Assembly: GCF_000380485.1 (NCBI RefSeq)
Contig: NZ_AQYG01000041.1
Coordinates: forward strand, 81,921 to 145,920
Reading direction: 5' to 3'
DNA from: Jongsikchunia kroppenstedtii DSM 45133
GTDB taxonomy: Bacteria; Actinomycetota; Actinomycetes; Mycobacteriales; Mycobacteriaceae
Length of the DNA stretch: 64,000 nt
Within the stretch, counting starts at the first letter, position 1, and each line of letters begins with the position of its first letter. Of the stretch, positions 34,074 through 43,034 are shown piece after piece. The position numbers and the translations under genes were made by a program. The notes under the pieces are model-generated. The model searched no databases and was not told the DNA's origin. It worked only from the letters and a program-made list of their open reading frames with translations.

Positions 34074-37000
34074 GTGTTCGGCGCCATCGGTTCATTCGTG
34101 TACCGGCTACGGTTCGCGGTGATCGCGGTGGTCGTGGCGGTGATGCTGGGGCTCGGGCTGTTCGGCCTGGACCTGCAGAAGCACCTCTCGCAGAGCGGCT
34201 GGTTCGACCCGGGTTCGCAGTCGTCGCAGGGCAGCGTCCTGGCCGACAAGGAGTTCGGCCGCGACCACACCCAGGACATGCTGCTCCTGGTCACGCCGCC
34301 GCAGGGCACGTCGGTCGCCGACCCGGCCTTCGGCGCGAAGATGGAATCGGTCATCAACGACCTGGTCGCCAAGTTCGGTCCGAACGGCACCGAGAAGGCC
34401 AACATCGTCAATCGCGACAACCCTGGCATCTACGACCCGTTCGCTCCCGGCACCGCCCAGACGCAGGTGCAGCAGACGCTGTTCAATCCCGATAAGACCA
34501 AGGCCTTCCTCTCGATCGGCATCGCCGGCGAGGACGACGACACCGTGCTGGCCAACTACCGCACGATCAAGCCGTTCTTCGACGACGCAGCCACCGCACA
34601 CGGGCTGCCTGAGGGCACCACGATCCAGCAGGCCGGCCTGCAACCGGTCGCCGCCGCCATGTCCGACGGCATGAACGAGGACATCCACCGCGCCGAGGTG
34701 ATCGCGCTGCCGGTGGTCGCACTGATGCTGTTCTTCATCTTCGGCGGCGTGGTCGCCGCCGTGCTTCCGGTGGTGATCGGCGGTCTGACAATCGCCGGCT
34801 CGCTGGGCATCCTCAAGCTGATCGCGATGAGCACGCAGGTCAACGTGTTCGCCCAATCGGTGGTGACGCTGATCGGGCTCGGCATCGCCATCGACTACGG
34901 GCTCTTCATCGTGTCCAGATTCCGAGAAGAGATAGCCGACGGCTATGACACGCGAACAGCCGTGCGCCGCACTGTGATGACGGCCGGGCAGACCGTCGTC
35001 TTCTCGGCGACGATCATCGTCGCCGCACTCGCCTGTCTCCTGATCTTCCCGCAGGGATTCCTCAAGTCTGTGTCCTACGGCGCGATCTGCGCCGTCAGCC
35101 TGGCGGCGCTGTGCTCGATCACCGTGCTCCCGGCGATCCTGTCGATCCTCGGGCCGCGCATCGATATGTGGGGCCTGAAGATCTTGCGCCGCACCAAGAC
35201 TCGCGAAGAGATCGAGAACGGATTCTGGGGCCGGCTGGCCGGCTGGGTGATGCGCCACCCGCTCAAGACCGCCATCCCGGTGATCCTCGTGCTGCTGGCG
35301 CTGATCATCCCGTTCGCCGGCATCAAGTTCGGCGGCCTCTCGGAGAAGTACCTGCCGCCGGACAATCCGTACCGCGCCGCCCAGCAGGACTTCGACAAGT
35401 CCTTCCCGGCGCAGCGCACCAACTCGATCACCCTGGTGATCCGCTACGACGCGAATTCCGCCGCGAATCTGCAGCAGGTGGTCGATGAGGCCAGCAACGT
35501 CGGCATGAACGACCGCGGCGGCAAGATCTTCACGAAGGACTTCACCGCCGTCGCCTCGGGCAGCGGCGACACCAGTTTCAAGTCGTCTACCGACTGCAGC
35601 GACGTCTGTTACATCAAGACCTCCGCACCACTGGCCAGCGATGCCGACCAGGCGTACGCGGTCAAACAGCTCCGCAAGATCGACACCCAGGGCACCCAGA
35701 TGTGGGTGACGGGAACCCCGGCGCTGACCCAGGACTCGATCGACACGCTGATGGGCGACCTGCCGCTGATGGTGGTCCTACTGCTCCTCGTCGTCGGCCT
35801 GCTGATGTTCCTGGCGTTCGGATCGCTGATCCTGCCGATCAAGGCGGCGCTGGTGTCGGCGCTCGGCCTCGGCGCCACGCTCGGCATCCTGACGTGGATA
35901 TTCGTCGACGGACACGGCTCCTCGATAGGCAACTTCACGCCCCAGCCATTGATGTCCGCCGTGCTGGTGCTGATCATCTCGATCATCTTCGGCCTGTCGA
36001 TGGACTACGAGGTGTTCCTGTTGTCCCGCATGGTGGAGGCCCGCCAACGCGGAGCCACCACCAGCGAGGCGATCCGCAAGGGCACCGCGCACACCGGCCG
36101 GATCATCACCGCAGCCGCGGCGATCCTGGTCGTCGTGACCGGCGCGTTCGGCCTGTCGGAGATCGTGATGATGAAGTACATCTCGTACGGCATCATCGCG
36201 GCATTGATCTTGGACGCCACCATCATTCGCATGCTGCTGGTGCCCGCGGTGATGAAGCTCCTCGGCGACGACTGCTGGTGGGCCCCCGCCTGGATGAAGC
36301 GCGTGCAGGAGAAGATCGGCCTCGGCGAGAACATCCTCGACGACGAGCCGCGCTCGGGCCGCCCACATATCGCGACCGCCAGCGGGCCGCAGCGCGCCGG
36401 CGTGGTGATCGCCGAGGCACCGACCCGGGCTATGCAGACCCCGCGCCGGAGCGACGCACGGCCCGGCAGCGGTCCGCGTCCTGCCGCGGGCAGGCCCTCC
36501 ACCCCGCCGACCAGTGGACCCACCCCGCGGCCGTCTGCGCCGCCCACCCCGCGACCATCGACTCCGCCGACAAGCGGGCCTACCCCGACTCCCCGACCGT
36601 CGACCCCGCCGGCCAGCGGGCCACAGCGACGGACGCCGGCGGACGGCCACCGCGGCCGGGTGCGGATGCCGGGCCGCGGAGTACCGCCGACCCCCACGCC
36701 CCGCCCGGGCACCGACGAGAACGACCCGAATCGCCCGAAGACCGGTGGCTGGCGCCTAGGCGCCTCCGGTATTCGGCTGGGCGATGAGTTGTCCGGACCC
36801 ACCGGCGCATCCCGCCCGTCGGCCGGGCCGGACGAGACCTCGGCCCCGAACTCGGGCCCGCGGCCGACCGCCCCCCGCCCGGAACCGCGCCGCACACCGC
36901 CTCCCGCCCCGCAGGCCCCGGCCCCGCAGCCGTCGGCCGGTCAGTCCTCTCGACCGAGCCAGCCGCCGCAGCAGCAGCAGCCCACGCAGCCCCCGGGCGC

Positions 37001-37397
37001 CTCCACCACGGGACGGGCGCCGCTGCGCCGTCGCCCCGATCTGGGCGAGCCCCTGCGCGGTGGCGGTCGGCCGGATTCGGGCGACCAGCCACTGGTTGCC
37101 TCGCCGAATCCGAATCCCGATCTGTCCGAGCATCCCGCGGGCGCGCGTGATCAGGGACTGCTGGGCCGCTCCGGCGATCTCGGTGGCTCGCTGACCGGTG
37201 GCGCATTGACCGGCGCATCGCCGAATATCGACGTCAACCAGTTCCCGCGGCTCGACGAGTCGGCGCCGACGCCCGTTCAGGATGCGCCGGACGACACCGA
37301 CGACGACGATTCCGGCGGCCGCCGCCGGGCGCGTGGCGACGGCGATCAGCTGTCGGTGCGCGACCTGATGCGCCGCCGCGGGCCGCACCAGGACTGA
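34074..37397 (+). CDS. mmpL3: MmpL3-type trehalose monomycolate exporter
   Basis: A 1107-residue RND-superfamily transporter with 11-12 membrane segments and two extracytoplasmic porter domains. Both Asp-Tyr pairs of the proton relay are present: D274-Y275 ('GIAIDYGLF') and D644-Y645 ('LSMDYEVF'), equivalent to D256/Y257 and D645/Y646 of mycobacteria. It exports trehalose monomycolate for the outer membrane and is the target of many antimycobacterial inhibitors. GTG 34074 has GGGAG five bases upstream. The cytoplasmic C-terminal tail, ~350 residues, is low-complexity Pro/Thr/Ser/Arg with repeats of 'PTPRPSTPP[TA]SGP', longer than in M. tuberculosis. Neighbours trmB and NYN gene match the mycobacterial locus. 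Confidence 0.96.
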   Translation: MFGAIGSFVYRLRFAVIAVVVAVMLGLGLFGLDLQKHLSQSGWFDPGSQSSQGSVLADKEFGRDHTQDMLLLVTPPQGTSVADPAFGAKMESVINDLVAKFGPNGTEKANIVNRDNPGIYDPFAPGTAQTQVQQTLFNPDKTKAFLSIGIAGEDDDTVLANYRTIKPFFDDAATAHGLPEGTTIQQAGLQPVAAAMSDGMNEDIHRAEVIALPVVALMLFFIFGGVVAAVLPVVIGGLTIAGSLGILKLIAMSTQVNVFAQSVVTLIGLGIAIDYGLFIVSRFREEIADGYDTRTAVRRTVMTAGQTVVFSATIIVAALACLLIFPQGFLKSVSYGAICAVSLAALCSITVLPAILSILGPRIDMWGLKILRRTKTREEIENGFWGRLAGWVMRHPLKTAIPVILVLLALIIPFAGIKFGGLSEKYLPPDNPYRAAQQDFDKSFPAQRTNSITLVIRYDANSAANLQQVVDEASNVGMNDRGGKIFTKDFTAVASGSGDTSFKSSTDCSDVCYIKTSAPLASDADQAYAVKQLRKIDTQGTQMWVTGTPALTQDSIDTLMGDLPLMVVLLLLVVGLLMFLAFGSLILPIKAALVSALGLGATLGILTWIFVDGHGSSIGNFTPQPLMSAVLVLIISIIFGLSMDYEVFLLSRMVEARQRGATTSEAIRKGTAHTGRIITAAAAILVVVTGAFGLSEIVMMKYISYGIIAALILDATIIRMLLVPAVMKLLGDDCWWAPAWMKRVQEKIGLGENILDDEPRSGRPHIATASGPQRAGVVIAEAPTRAMQTPRRSDARPGSGPRPAAGRPSTPPTSGPTPRPSAPPTPRPSTPPTSGPTPTPRPSTPPASGPQRRTPADGHRGRVRMPGRGVPPTPTPRPGTDENDPNRPKTGGWRLGASGIRLGDELSGPTGASRPSAGPDETSAPNSGPRPTAPRPEPRRTPPPAPQAPAPQPSAGQSSRPSQPPQQQQPTQPPGASTTGRAPLRRRPDLGEPLRGGGRPDSGDQPLVASPNPNPDLSEHPAGARDQGLLGRSGDLGGSLTGGALTGASPNIDVNQFPRLDESAPTPVQDAPDDTDDDDSGGRRRARGDGDQLSVRDLMRRRGPHQD

Positions 37398-37416
37398 CCG
37401 CTACCGGGAAACCGGG

Positions 37417-37485
37417 AAATCCGCGCCGCTTTCGTGGATCCGCGCCGACTACAACCGGCGCGGATCGACAGAAGTGGCGCGGATT
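37417..37485. repeat. Nested palindromic repeat, copy 1
   Basis: Four copies of a 10-bp motif: AATCCGCGCC, GATCCGCGCC, then GGCGCGGATC, GGCGCGGATT, spaced by 9-10 bp, so inner and outer arms each form perfect or near-perfect stems. It lies between convergent mmpL3 and the AI-2E transporter gene (stops at 37397 and 37490) and may terminate both. Copy 2 is at 56468-56537. Confidence 0.88.
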
Positions 37486-37489
37486 CTGT

Positions 37490-38734
37490 CTAGGTGGCCG
37501 GGTTCTCCGCCGCCGCGTCGCCGGGGCCCGGGTCGGCAGGGTCAGAGTCAGGGTCGGCGTCGGCTGAATCGTCGCCCCCCTCGGCAGACTCCGCCTCGCG
37601 TTTGTTCGCGGCGAGGATCGAGCGGATCGCGGTGTTCAACACCGCCATCAACGGCACGGCCAGCAGACCGCCGATGATTCCGGCGGCGACGATGCCGGCC
37701 GCGATCGTCAGCACCACGGCCACGGGGTGCAGCCGCACCGAACGGCCCAGCAGGAACGGCTGCAGCACATGGCCTTCCAGCTGCATCACGGCGATCACGA
37801 TCGCCAGGACGATCACCGCGACCACCCAGCCCTTGGTCACCAGGGCGATGACCACCGCGAGTGCCCCGGTCGCCACCGCACCGACGATCGGGATGAACGC
37901 ACCGACGAAGATCAGCGACGCCAACGGCAACGCCAGCGGCACCTGCATGATGGCCAGCCCCGCACCGATACCGATCGCATCGACCGCGGCCACGGCAACC
38001 GTCGCGCGCACGTAATGCGACAGCGTCTTGAAGGCGTCGACGCCGGCCTCGGTGACCTTGGCCCGCGACTTCGCCGGGACGACGCGGGTGGTGAAAGACC
38101 ACACGCCCCGACCGTCATAGAGGAAGAAGATCGTCAGGAACAGCGCGAGCAGACCGCCGGTGACAATCTTGGTCACCGTCGTCGCCGTGGCGATCGCGCC
38201 GCTGGTGATCTTGTCCTGATTTTTCTGCAGCATGTCGACGACGTCGTTGCCGACATTGTCGACCTGCTGCTTCTTCATGTGGGCCGGGCCGTTGACCAGC
38301 CAGTCCTTGAGCTCGTTGATCGAATGCGTGGCCTGCGTCGTGAGGTCCGGCAGACCGTCGATGAACTGCTGCACGACGAAGGTCAGGATCGCCGCGACCA
38401 GCCCGATGGCGACCAGCAGCGCGAGCATCACCGAGAGCCCGCGCGGCACCCGGTGCGCGGTCAGCCACCGGACCGCCGGATTGAGGAAGGCGCTCGCCAG
38501 CATCGCGATCGCGACAGGCACGACGACGTCCTCGAACTGCTTCGCGACATGAGCGAACAGATAGATCGCCACCACCAGAACGATGAGCCGCCACGACCAT
38601 TCCGTGGCCGCCCGCACGAACGGATGCACGTTGGCCCGATCGGCGCTCTGATCACCACCGACGGCCATGCGACGCAGCCGTGCCAGGCCGCTCTCGGGCT
38701 GAGATTGCTCCTGCTTTCCGGAAGAGTCGGACAC
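37490..38734 (-). CDS. AI-2E family (TqsA/PerM-like) transporter
   Basis: A 414-residue membrane protein of the AI-2E transporter family (PF01594), with about eight membrane segments: N-terminal pair around 50-120, a long extramembrane region (about 145-205) and the conserved C-terminal 'FVGAFIPIVGAVATGALAVVIAL' and 'LEGHVLQPFLLGRSVRLHPVAVVLTIAAGIVAAG' (in parts). The acidic tail is cytoplasmic. The best-studied members export autoinducer-2 or act as Na+/H+ antiporters; specificity here is unknown. M. tuberculosis Rv0205, next to mmpL3, is the probable counterpart. ATG at 38734. Confidence 0.92.
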   Translation of the reverse strand: MSDSSGKQEQSQPESGLARLRRMAVGGDQSADRANVHPFVRAATEWSWRLIVLVVAIYLFAHVAKQFEDVVVPVAIAMLASAFLNPAVRWLTAHRVPRGLSVMLALLVAIGLVAAILTFVVQQFIDGLPDLTTQATHSINELKDWLVNGPAHMKKQQVDNVGNDVVDMLQKNQDKITSGAIATATTVTKIVTGGLLALFLTIFFLYDGRGVWSFTTRVVPAKSRAKVTEAGVDAFKTLSHYVRATVAVAAVDAIGIGAGLAIMQVPLALPLASLIFVGAFIPIVGAVATGALAVVIALVTKGWVVAVIVLAIVIAVMQLEGHVLQPFLLGRSVRLHPVAVVLTIAAGIVAAGIIGGLLAVPLMAVLNTAIRSILAANKREAESAEGGDDSADADPDSDPADPGPGDAAAENPAT

Positions 38735-38855
38735 GCGCTCACCCTATCCCGCGGGACGACGCACGGCCGGTCACGCGCGCATCCCGCGCTGCCGTTCGTC
38801 AGCCGTGCTATGGGCTTGCGGGTAACACCGGTACCCGTGCCGATACAGTGCAGTT

Positions 38856-39998
38856 GTGACCGACCAAGCCGACGAAAAACCGGAAGGTCTGCTGCGACGC
38901 AGCTGGCCCTGGTTGCGATGGGTCGGCGTGGCGATCGTCCTGATCATCATCGGCGTCGAGATCTACCTGATCCTGCCGAGCCTCGAGAAGGCCTGGCACC
39001 ACCTCGACCGCATGCGCTGGGACATGGTGCTGCTGTGCATCGTGGCGGCCGGCCTGTCGATGGACAGTTACGGTCAGGTGCAGCGGGCACTGCTGCGATC
39101 GGCGGGGGTCAAGGTGACCCAGTGGCGATCGCTCGCCGTGATCCTGGCAGGCAACTCGATGAGCCAGACCCTTCCCGCCGGCGCCGTGATGTCGCCGGCG
39201 TTCACATATCGGCAGACCCGCAAGTGGGGCGCCTCGCCGGTCGTCGCGTCGTGGCAGGTCGTCATGTCCGGCCTGCTCGCGGCCGCAGGGCTGGCGGTGC
39301 TCGGTCTGACCGGCGCGGTGCTGGCCGGCGCCAAGACCAGCCCGTTCTCGATCATCTTCTCGATCTGCGGATTCCTCGCGTTCGTCGCCGTCGGCCAGTA
39401 TCTGGCGACGCATCCCGAGGTCATCGAGAGTATTGGGGCCCGATTCCTCCGGCGGCTCAACGGAATTCGTGACAAGCCGACCGATCACGGGGTCAACCGA
39501 CTGCACGAGATCATCGAACAGACCCGCGCCGTCAAGCTCAATGCCAAGGACATGACGATCGCCTTCGGCTGGTCGCTGTTCAACTGGGTCGCCGACGTCG
39601 CCTGCCTCGCCTTCGCCTGTTACGCGGTGGGCGGTCAGCCGTCGATCTCGGGCCTGATGGTCGCCTACGCGGCGGGCAAGGCGGTCGCGACCGCGATCCC
39701 GCTGCTGCCCGGCGGGCTCGGCGTCATGGACGGCGTCCTGGTGCCCGCCCTCGCGTCGGCCGGCATGAATGCCGCCGAAGCCGTCACCGGCGTCCTGGTC
39801 TACCGACTGGTCAGCTACGTGCTGGTGGCCCTGGTCGGCTGGGTGGTCATCGCGGTGATGTTCCGTCGGTCCCTCACGGAGACCGGTGACCCCGACGAGG
39901 ATTCGTCAGCGAAGTCCGTCTCCAAGGACCCGCCGGACGCGGACACCGCCGGGCCAGCCGCCGAATCGACCCTGAAACCGGACACCCGAGGATCCTGA
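38856..39998 (+). CDS. Lysylphosphatidylglycerol synthase TM-region / flippase-like membrane protein
   Basis: A 380-residue protein with 8 membrane segments of the LPG_synthase_TM family (PF03706): 'SMSQTLPAGAVMSPAFTYRQTRKWG' (about 94-118) and 'TAIPLLPGGLGVMDGVLVPALASAGMNAAEAVTGVLVYRLVSYVL' near 280-325 are diagnostic. The soluble transferase domain of MprF is absent, so it is a stand-alone lipid flippase-like protein. GTG start at 38856. Followed after 3 bp by the DUF3054 gene. In mycobacteria a similar gene follows mmpL3/Rv0205. Confidence 0.88.
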   Translation: MTDQADEKPEGLLRRSWPWLRWVGVAIVLIIIGVEIYLILPSLEKAWHHLDRMRWDMVLLCIVAAGLSMDSYGQVQRALLRSAGVKVTQWRSLAVILAGNSMSQTLPAGAVMSPAFTYRQTRKWGASPVVASWQVVMSGLLAAAGLAVLGLTGAVLAGAKTSPFSIIFSICGFLAFVAVGQYLATHPEVIESIGARFLRRLNGIRDKPTDHGVNRLHEIIEQTRAVKLNAKDMTIAFGWSLFNWVADVACLAFACYAVGGQPSISGLMVAYAAGKAVATAIPLLPGGLGVMDGVLVPALASAGMNAAEAVTGVLVYRLVSYVLVALVGWVVIAVMFRRSLTETGDPDEDSSAKSVSKDPPDADTAGPAAESTLKPDTRGS

Positions 39999-40001
39999 TT
40001 C

Positions 40002-40403
40002 ATGCGACTTCCGCTTTACGCCGCACTCGATTTCGTCTTCATCATCATCTTCGTCGCGATCGGCCGCAGCAACCATGACGACGGCATGTCCTGGTCCGGC
40101 ATGTGGTCGACGGCCTGGCCGTTCCTCACCGGCGCGTTGATCGGCTGGTCGATCGCGTATGTCGCGATGCATTTCTTCACCGACCACCGCGGCGGACACC
40201 GCTATCACCCGAATCATCTTCTGCCCGACGGGATCATCATCTGGGTCGCCACGGTCGCGGTCGGCATGGTGCTCCGCGTCGAATTCCATCAGGGCATCGC
40301 CGTCAGCTTCGTGATCGTCGCCTCGATCTTCTTGGGCGTCTTCCTTCTCGGTTGGCGGGCCGGCGCGATCGTTCTCGCCCGCCGCGGCGCCCGCACCGCC
40401 TAG
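40002..40403 (+). CDS. DUF3054 domain-containing membrane protein
   Basis: A 133-residue protein with four membrane segments and the DUF3054 features 'DFVFIIIFVAIGRSNHDDG' near the N-terminus and 'TGALIGWSIAY' in the second segment. Function unknown. ATG 40002 is 3 bp after the stop of the flippase-like gene, so the two are probably co-translated. It converges with the PBP-like gene, the last 4 bp overlapping. Confidence 0.88.
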   Translation: MRLPLYAALDFVFIIIFVAIGRSNHDDGMSWSGMWSTAWPFLTGALIGWSIAYVAMHFFTDHRGGHRYHPNHLLPDGIIIWVATVAVGMVLRVEFHQGIAVSFVIVASIFLGVFLLGWRAGAIVLARRGARTA

Positions 40404-42064
40404 ACGGTATTCAGGTACCGCTGCATGACCTGCAGCGCCGCCGTGCCGGATTTCGCTCCGGCGCAATAGATCGCCACGGCGACGCCGTTGCGCACCCCGA
40501 CGAACCAGCCCGGGCCCTGCGGGCCGTTGGTGCCGACCAGCGCGGTCAGGTCGGCGGCGCGCTGCAGATCACTTGCGTCGCCGTTCTTCACCGTGGCTGC
40601 CATCGCCGACCGGATCGCGGCCAGGACGCCGGAGTCGATCGGGCCCGGAGCGCCGCCCTCGACCTTGGTGGCCAGCCCGTTGATGACATACGGCGTGACG
40701 GTCGCGCCGCGCGCCACGGAAGCCGCCATCGCCGCCATGTTGATCGCCGACACCGACGCGGCCGCGGACGCGGTATTGGATGCCGGATTCACCTGCAGCG
40801 CAGCCATCGAGAAGGTGTCGCTGTTCGCCGGCGCGACCGCTGCCGGCCGCACGCCGGGCACGGTGAAGGACAGCCCGAGCCCCAACTGATCCATCAGCGC
40901 GTTCTCGCGGTTGACGTCACCGCCGCCTGCCTGCCGAACAGCCGCCACCACCGGATCGAGCGCATGGCCCGACGTGAAATCGTCTGTGAGACCGATGTTC
41001 TGGGCGGCAGCCGCATCGTTCTGGGCCGCGGCCAGCAGCGCACCCGACTTGACGTCCATGGCCAGCATCGCGGCGGGCTGGGCGACCTCCACCACCGCCC
41101 GCTTCACCTTCGCCTGCGCCGCCGGGTCGAAGGTCGTACGCACGTCCGGCGACGCCGGCCCCTGGGCACCGCTCAACCGAACCGGCTGCTGCCCCGGGTT
41201 GGCCACCTCGACGGCCCAGCCGGATGTGGCGTCGGCCAATGCATTCCAGTAGTCGGTGACGCCGTCCAGCAGCGGCGACTGCAGCTCGCGATTGATCAGC
41301 ACCAGCTGCTGACGCTTCTGAATCGTGGTGCCGGGCACCCGGGTCGGATCCCCGTTCAAGCCGCCGAAGTCCGAATCACGCACCGACACAACGGTGACCG
41401 GTTTCGCGCCCGATCCAGTGATCTGCTGGGTGATCGACTGGGCGGTCGCAAGCGGCGCGACCGGTGCGACCACCGCGGCCAGCTGCCGGCCGATCACCGT
41501 GGGGTCCTTGATCTGATCCGGGTTGACGACGATGTCGTTGATCGTCTCCAGGTTCATCAACGGCTTGCCGGCCGTGTCTCGCACCATCGGCACCGGTGTT
41601 GCATACGTCTTGACCTCGCGCAATAGGCCGTCCTGCGTCAGACCCGGCGCCAGCAGCTGCGGATCCCACTGCACCCGCCAGCCGACCGTCAACTTGCGGG
41701 CCGCGCCCTGCGATTCACTGGTCCACTGTCGACCGGGTCCGAACGTCCAGGTCGTCTTCATCGAAAACGTCGCGCTGCCATCGGAATACAGCGCGAGATC
41801 GCTCGGGGTCGAGGTGATTTCCGTCGCATGCATCGCCGCGAAGGAACCGCCGAGGAGGTCGCCCGCGTCGACCGGCGACGTGGTGAGCGCGGCCGCGGAC
41901 TGCGCGTTCTGTTTGTCCATCGCCGCGGTGAACGCGTCGATCACGCCCTTCGCCGTCGTGTCGACGCGGTGATCGCTGCTACATGCCTGCAGCGAGAACG
42001 CGGAGACCACCGTGAACACGGCGGCGGTACCGATGGCGAACCAGCGCGAGGCGACAGAACTCAT
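40400..42064 (-). CDS. PBP-like lipoprotein (NTF2-like domain plus transpeptidase fold) with lost catalytic motifs
   Basis: A 554-residue lipoprotein: signal with lipobox LQAC (Cys28), then an NTF2-like MecA_N domain (about 35-150, 'GVIDAFTAAMDKQN'), a PBP dimerisation region (about 160-300, 'LINRELQSPLLDGV') and a transpeptidase-like C-terminus. In active class B PBPs the serine motif is SxxK and the third motif KTG. Here the corresponding stretches read 'TSGHALDP' (364-371; no Lys) and 'ALVGTNGP', so acylation chemistry is unlikely. Start at ATG 42064, because it gives an ideal lipoprotein signal; GTG 42100 is the alternative. Possibly a pseudo-enzyme that senses or scaffolds peptidoglycan synthesis. 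Confidence 0.8.
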   Translation of the reverse strand: MSSVASRWFAIGTAAVFTVVSAFSLQACSSDHRVDTTAKGVIDAFTAAMDKQNAQSAAALTTSPVDAGDLLGGSFAAMHATEITSTPSDLALYSDGSATFSMKTTWTFGPGRQWTSESQGAARKLTVGWRVQWDPQLLAPGLTQDGLLREVKTYATPVPMVRDTAGKPLMNLETINDIVVNPDQIKDPTVIGRQLAAVVAPVAPLATAQSITQQITGSGAKPVTVVSVRDSDFGGLNGDPTRVPGTTIQKRQQLVLINRELQSPLLDGVTDYWNALADATSGWAVEVANPGQQPVRLSGAQGPASPDVRTTFDPAAQAKVKRAVVEVAQPAAMLAMDVKSGALLAAAQNDAAAAQNIGLTDDFTSGHALDPVVAAVRQAGGGDVNRENALMDQLGLGLSFTVPGVRPAAVAPANSDTFSMAALQVNPASNTASAAASVSAINMAAMAASVARGATVTPYVINGLATKVEGGAPGPIDSGVLAAIRSAMAATVKNGDASDLQRAADLTALVGTNGPQGPGWFVGVRNGVAVAIYCAGAKSGTAALQVMQRYLNTV

Positions 42065-42204
42065 GTTTACAAATTTCACTCTGGCCACATAACGAATCAC
42101 CTCGTTGTTGTTCCCGGAACGCTTACAAGGCCGTCTCGATTTGATAACCGCGATCGATGATCCGCACTTTGCGCCCGGCCGCGGGTCGGGCGTGTAATCG
42201 ATAC

Positions 42205-42957
42205 GTGAGCTATCAGGTTCTGCGCTCCGACGAGCGACCGCACACCGACACCCCGTGGCTGCGGTCGCGGCACTGCTTCTCGTTCGGCGACAACTACGAC
42301 CCCGGCAACACCCACCACGGTGTGCTGATGGTCAGCAACGACGACGTGGTCGCGCCGCATCAGGGCTTCGACACCCATCCGCATCGCGACATGGAGATCG
42401 TCACCTGGGTGCTGTCGGGATCGCTGGTGCATCAGGACTCGATCGGCAATTCCGGTGTCATCTATCCCGGACTGGCCCAGCGGATGAGCGCCGGCACCGG
42501 CATCACCCACTCCGAACGCAACGACAGCTGGCGTGAGCACTCCCCCGGCCTGACGCGCACCGGGGAGGACCCGGTGCATTTCATCCAGATGTGGGTGCTC
42601 CCCGACGAACCGGGCATCGACCCCGGCTACCAGCAGCTCGAGGTCGATGACGAACTGGCGAATGGTGCGCTGGTACCGATCGCCTCCGGGATCCCCGGCC
42701 ACGACTCGGCGATCCGGATCGCCAATCACGATGCCGCGCTGCATGTTTCGCGGCTGCCAGCCGGCGGCTCGGTGACGCTGCCGGACCTGCCGTTCGGACA
42801 TGTCTTCGTCGCGCGCGGATCGGTGCGGATGGAGGGCGCCGGCGAACTCGGCACCGGAGACGCCGCCCGGATCACCGCGGGCGGCGGCGAACGTGTGGTG
42901 GCCGACGTCGACTCGGAGATCCTGGTCTGGGAGATGCACCGCGCCCTCGGCCACTGA
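42205..42957 (+). CDS. Pirin family protein
   Basis: A ~250-residue bicupin of the pirin family. The metal-binding region 'GFDTHPHRDMEIVTWVLSGSLVHQDSIGN' (about 53-81) has the conserved HxH and Glu, and 'GLAQRMSAGTGITHSE' supplies the second His set. Bacterial pirins bind Fe or Ni; some (YhhW) have quercetinase activity, others modulate metabolic enzymes. I prefer GTG 42205 (V-S-Y-Q-V); ATG 42157 in frame would add 16 residues that are not family-like. Single gene, divergent from the PBP-like gene. Confidence 0.88.
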   Translation: MSYQVLRSDERPHTDTPWLRSRHCFSFGDNYDPGNTHHGVLMVSNDDVVAPHQGFDTHPHRDMEIVTWVLSGSLVHQDSIGNSGVIYPGLAQRMSAGTGITHSERNDSWREHSPGLTRTGEDPVHFIQMWVLPDEPGIDPGYQQLEVDDELANGALVPIASGIPGHDSAIRIANHDAALHVSRLPAGGSVTLPDLPFGHVFVARGSVRMEGAGELGTGDAARITAGGGERVVADVDSEILVWEMHRALGH

Positions 42958-43034
42958 CCAGCGCGGTGGTCGACCGACGACAACGCCGCCGAGGGTGAAG
43001 CGGGCCGCGGCAACGCCTGGCACCATGGGAAAGC

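Noticed and set aside
34107..35258. 383-codon open frame antisense to mmpL3
   Set aside because: Asp/His/Arg-rich shadow composition, no domain.
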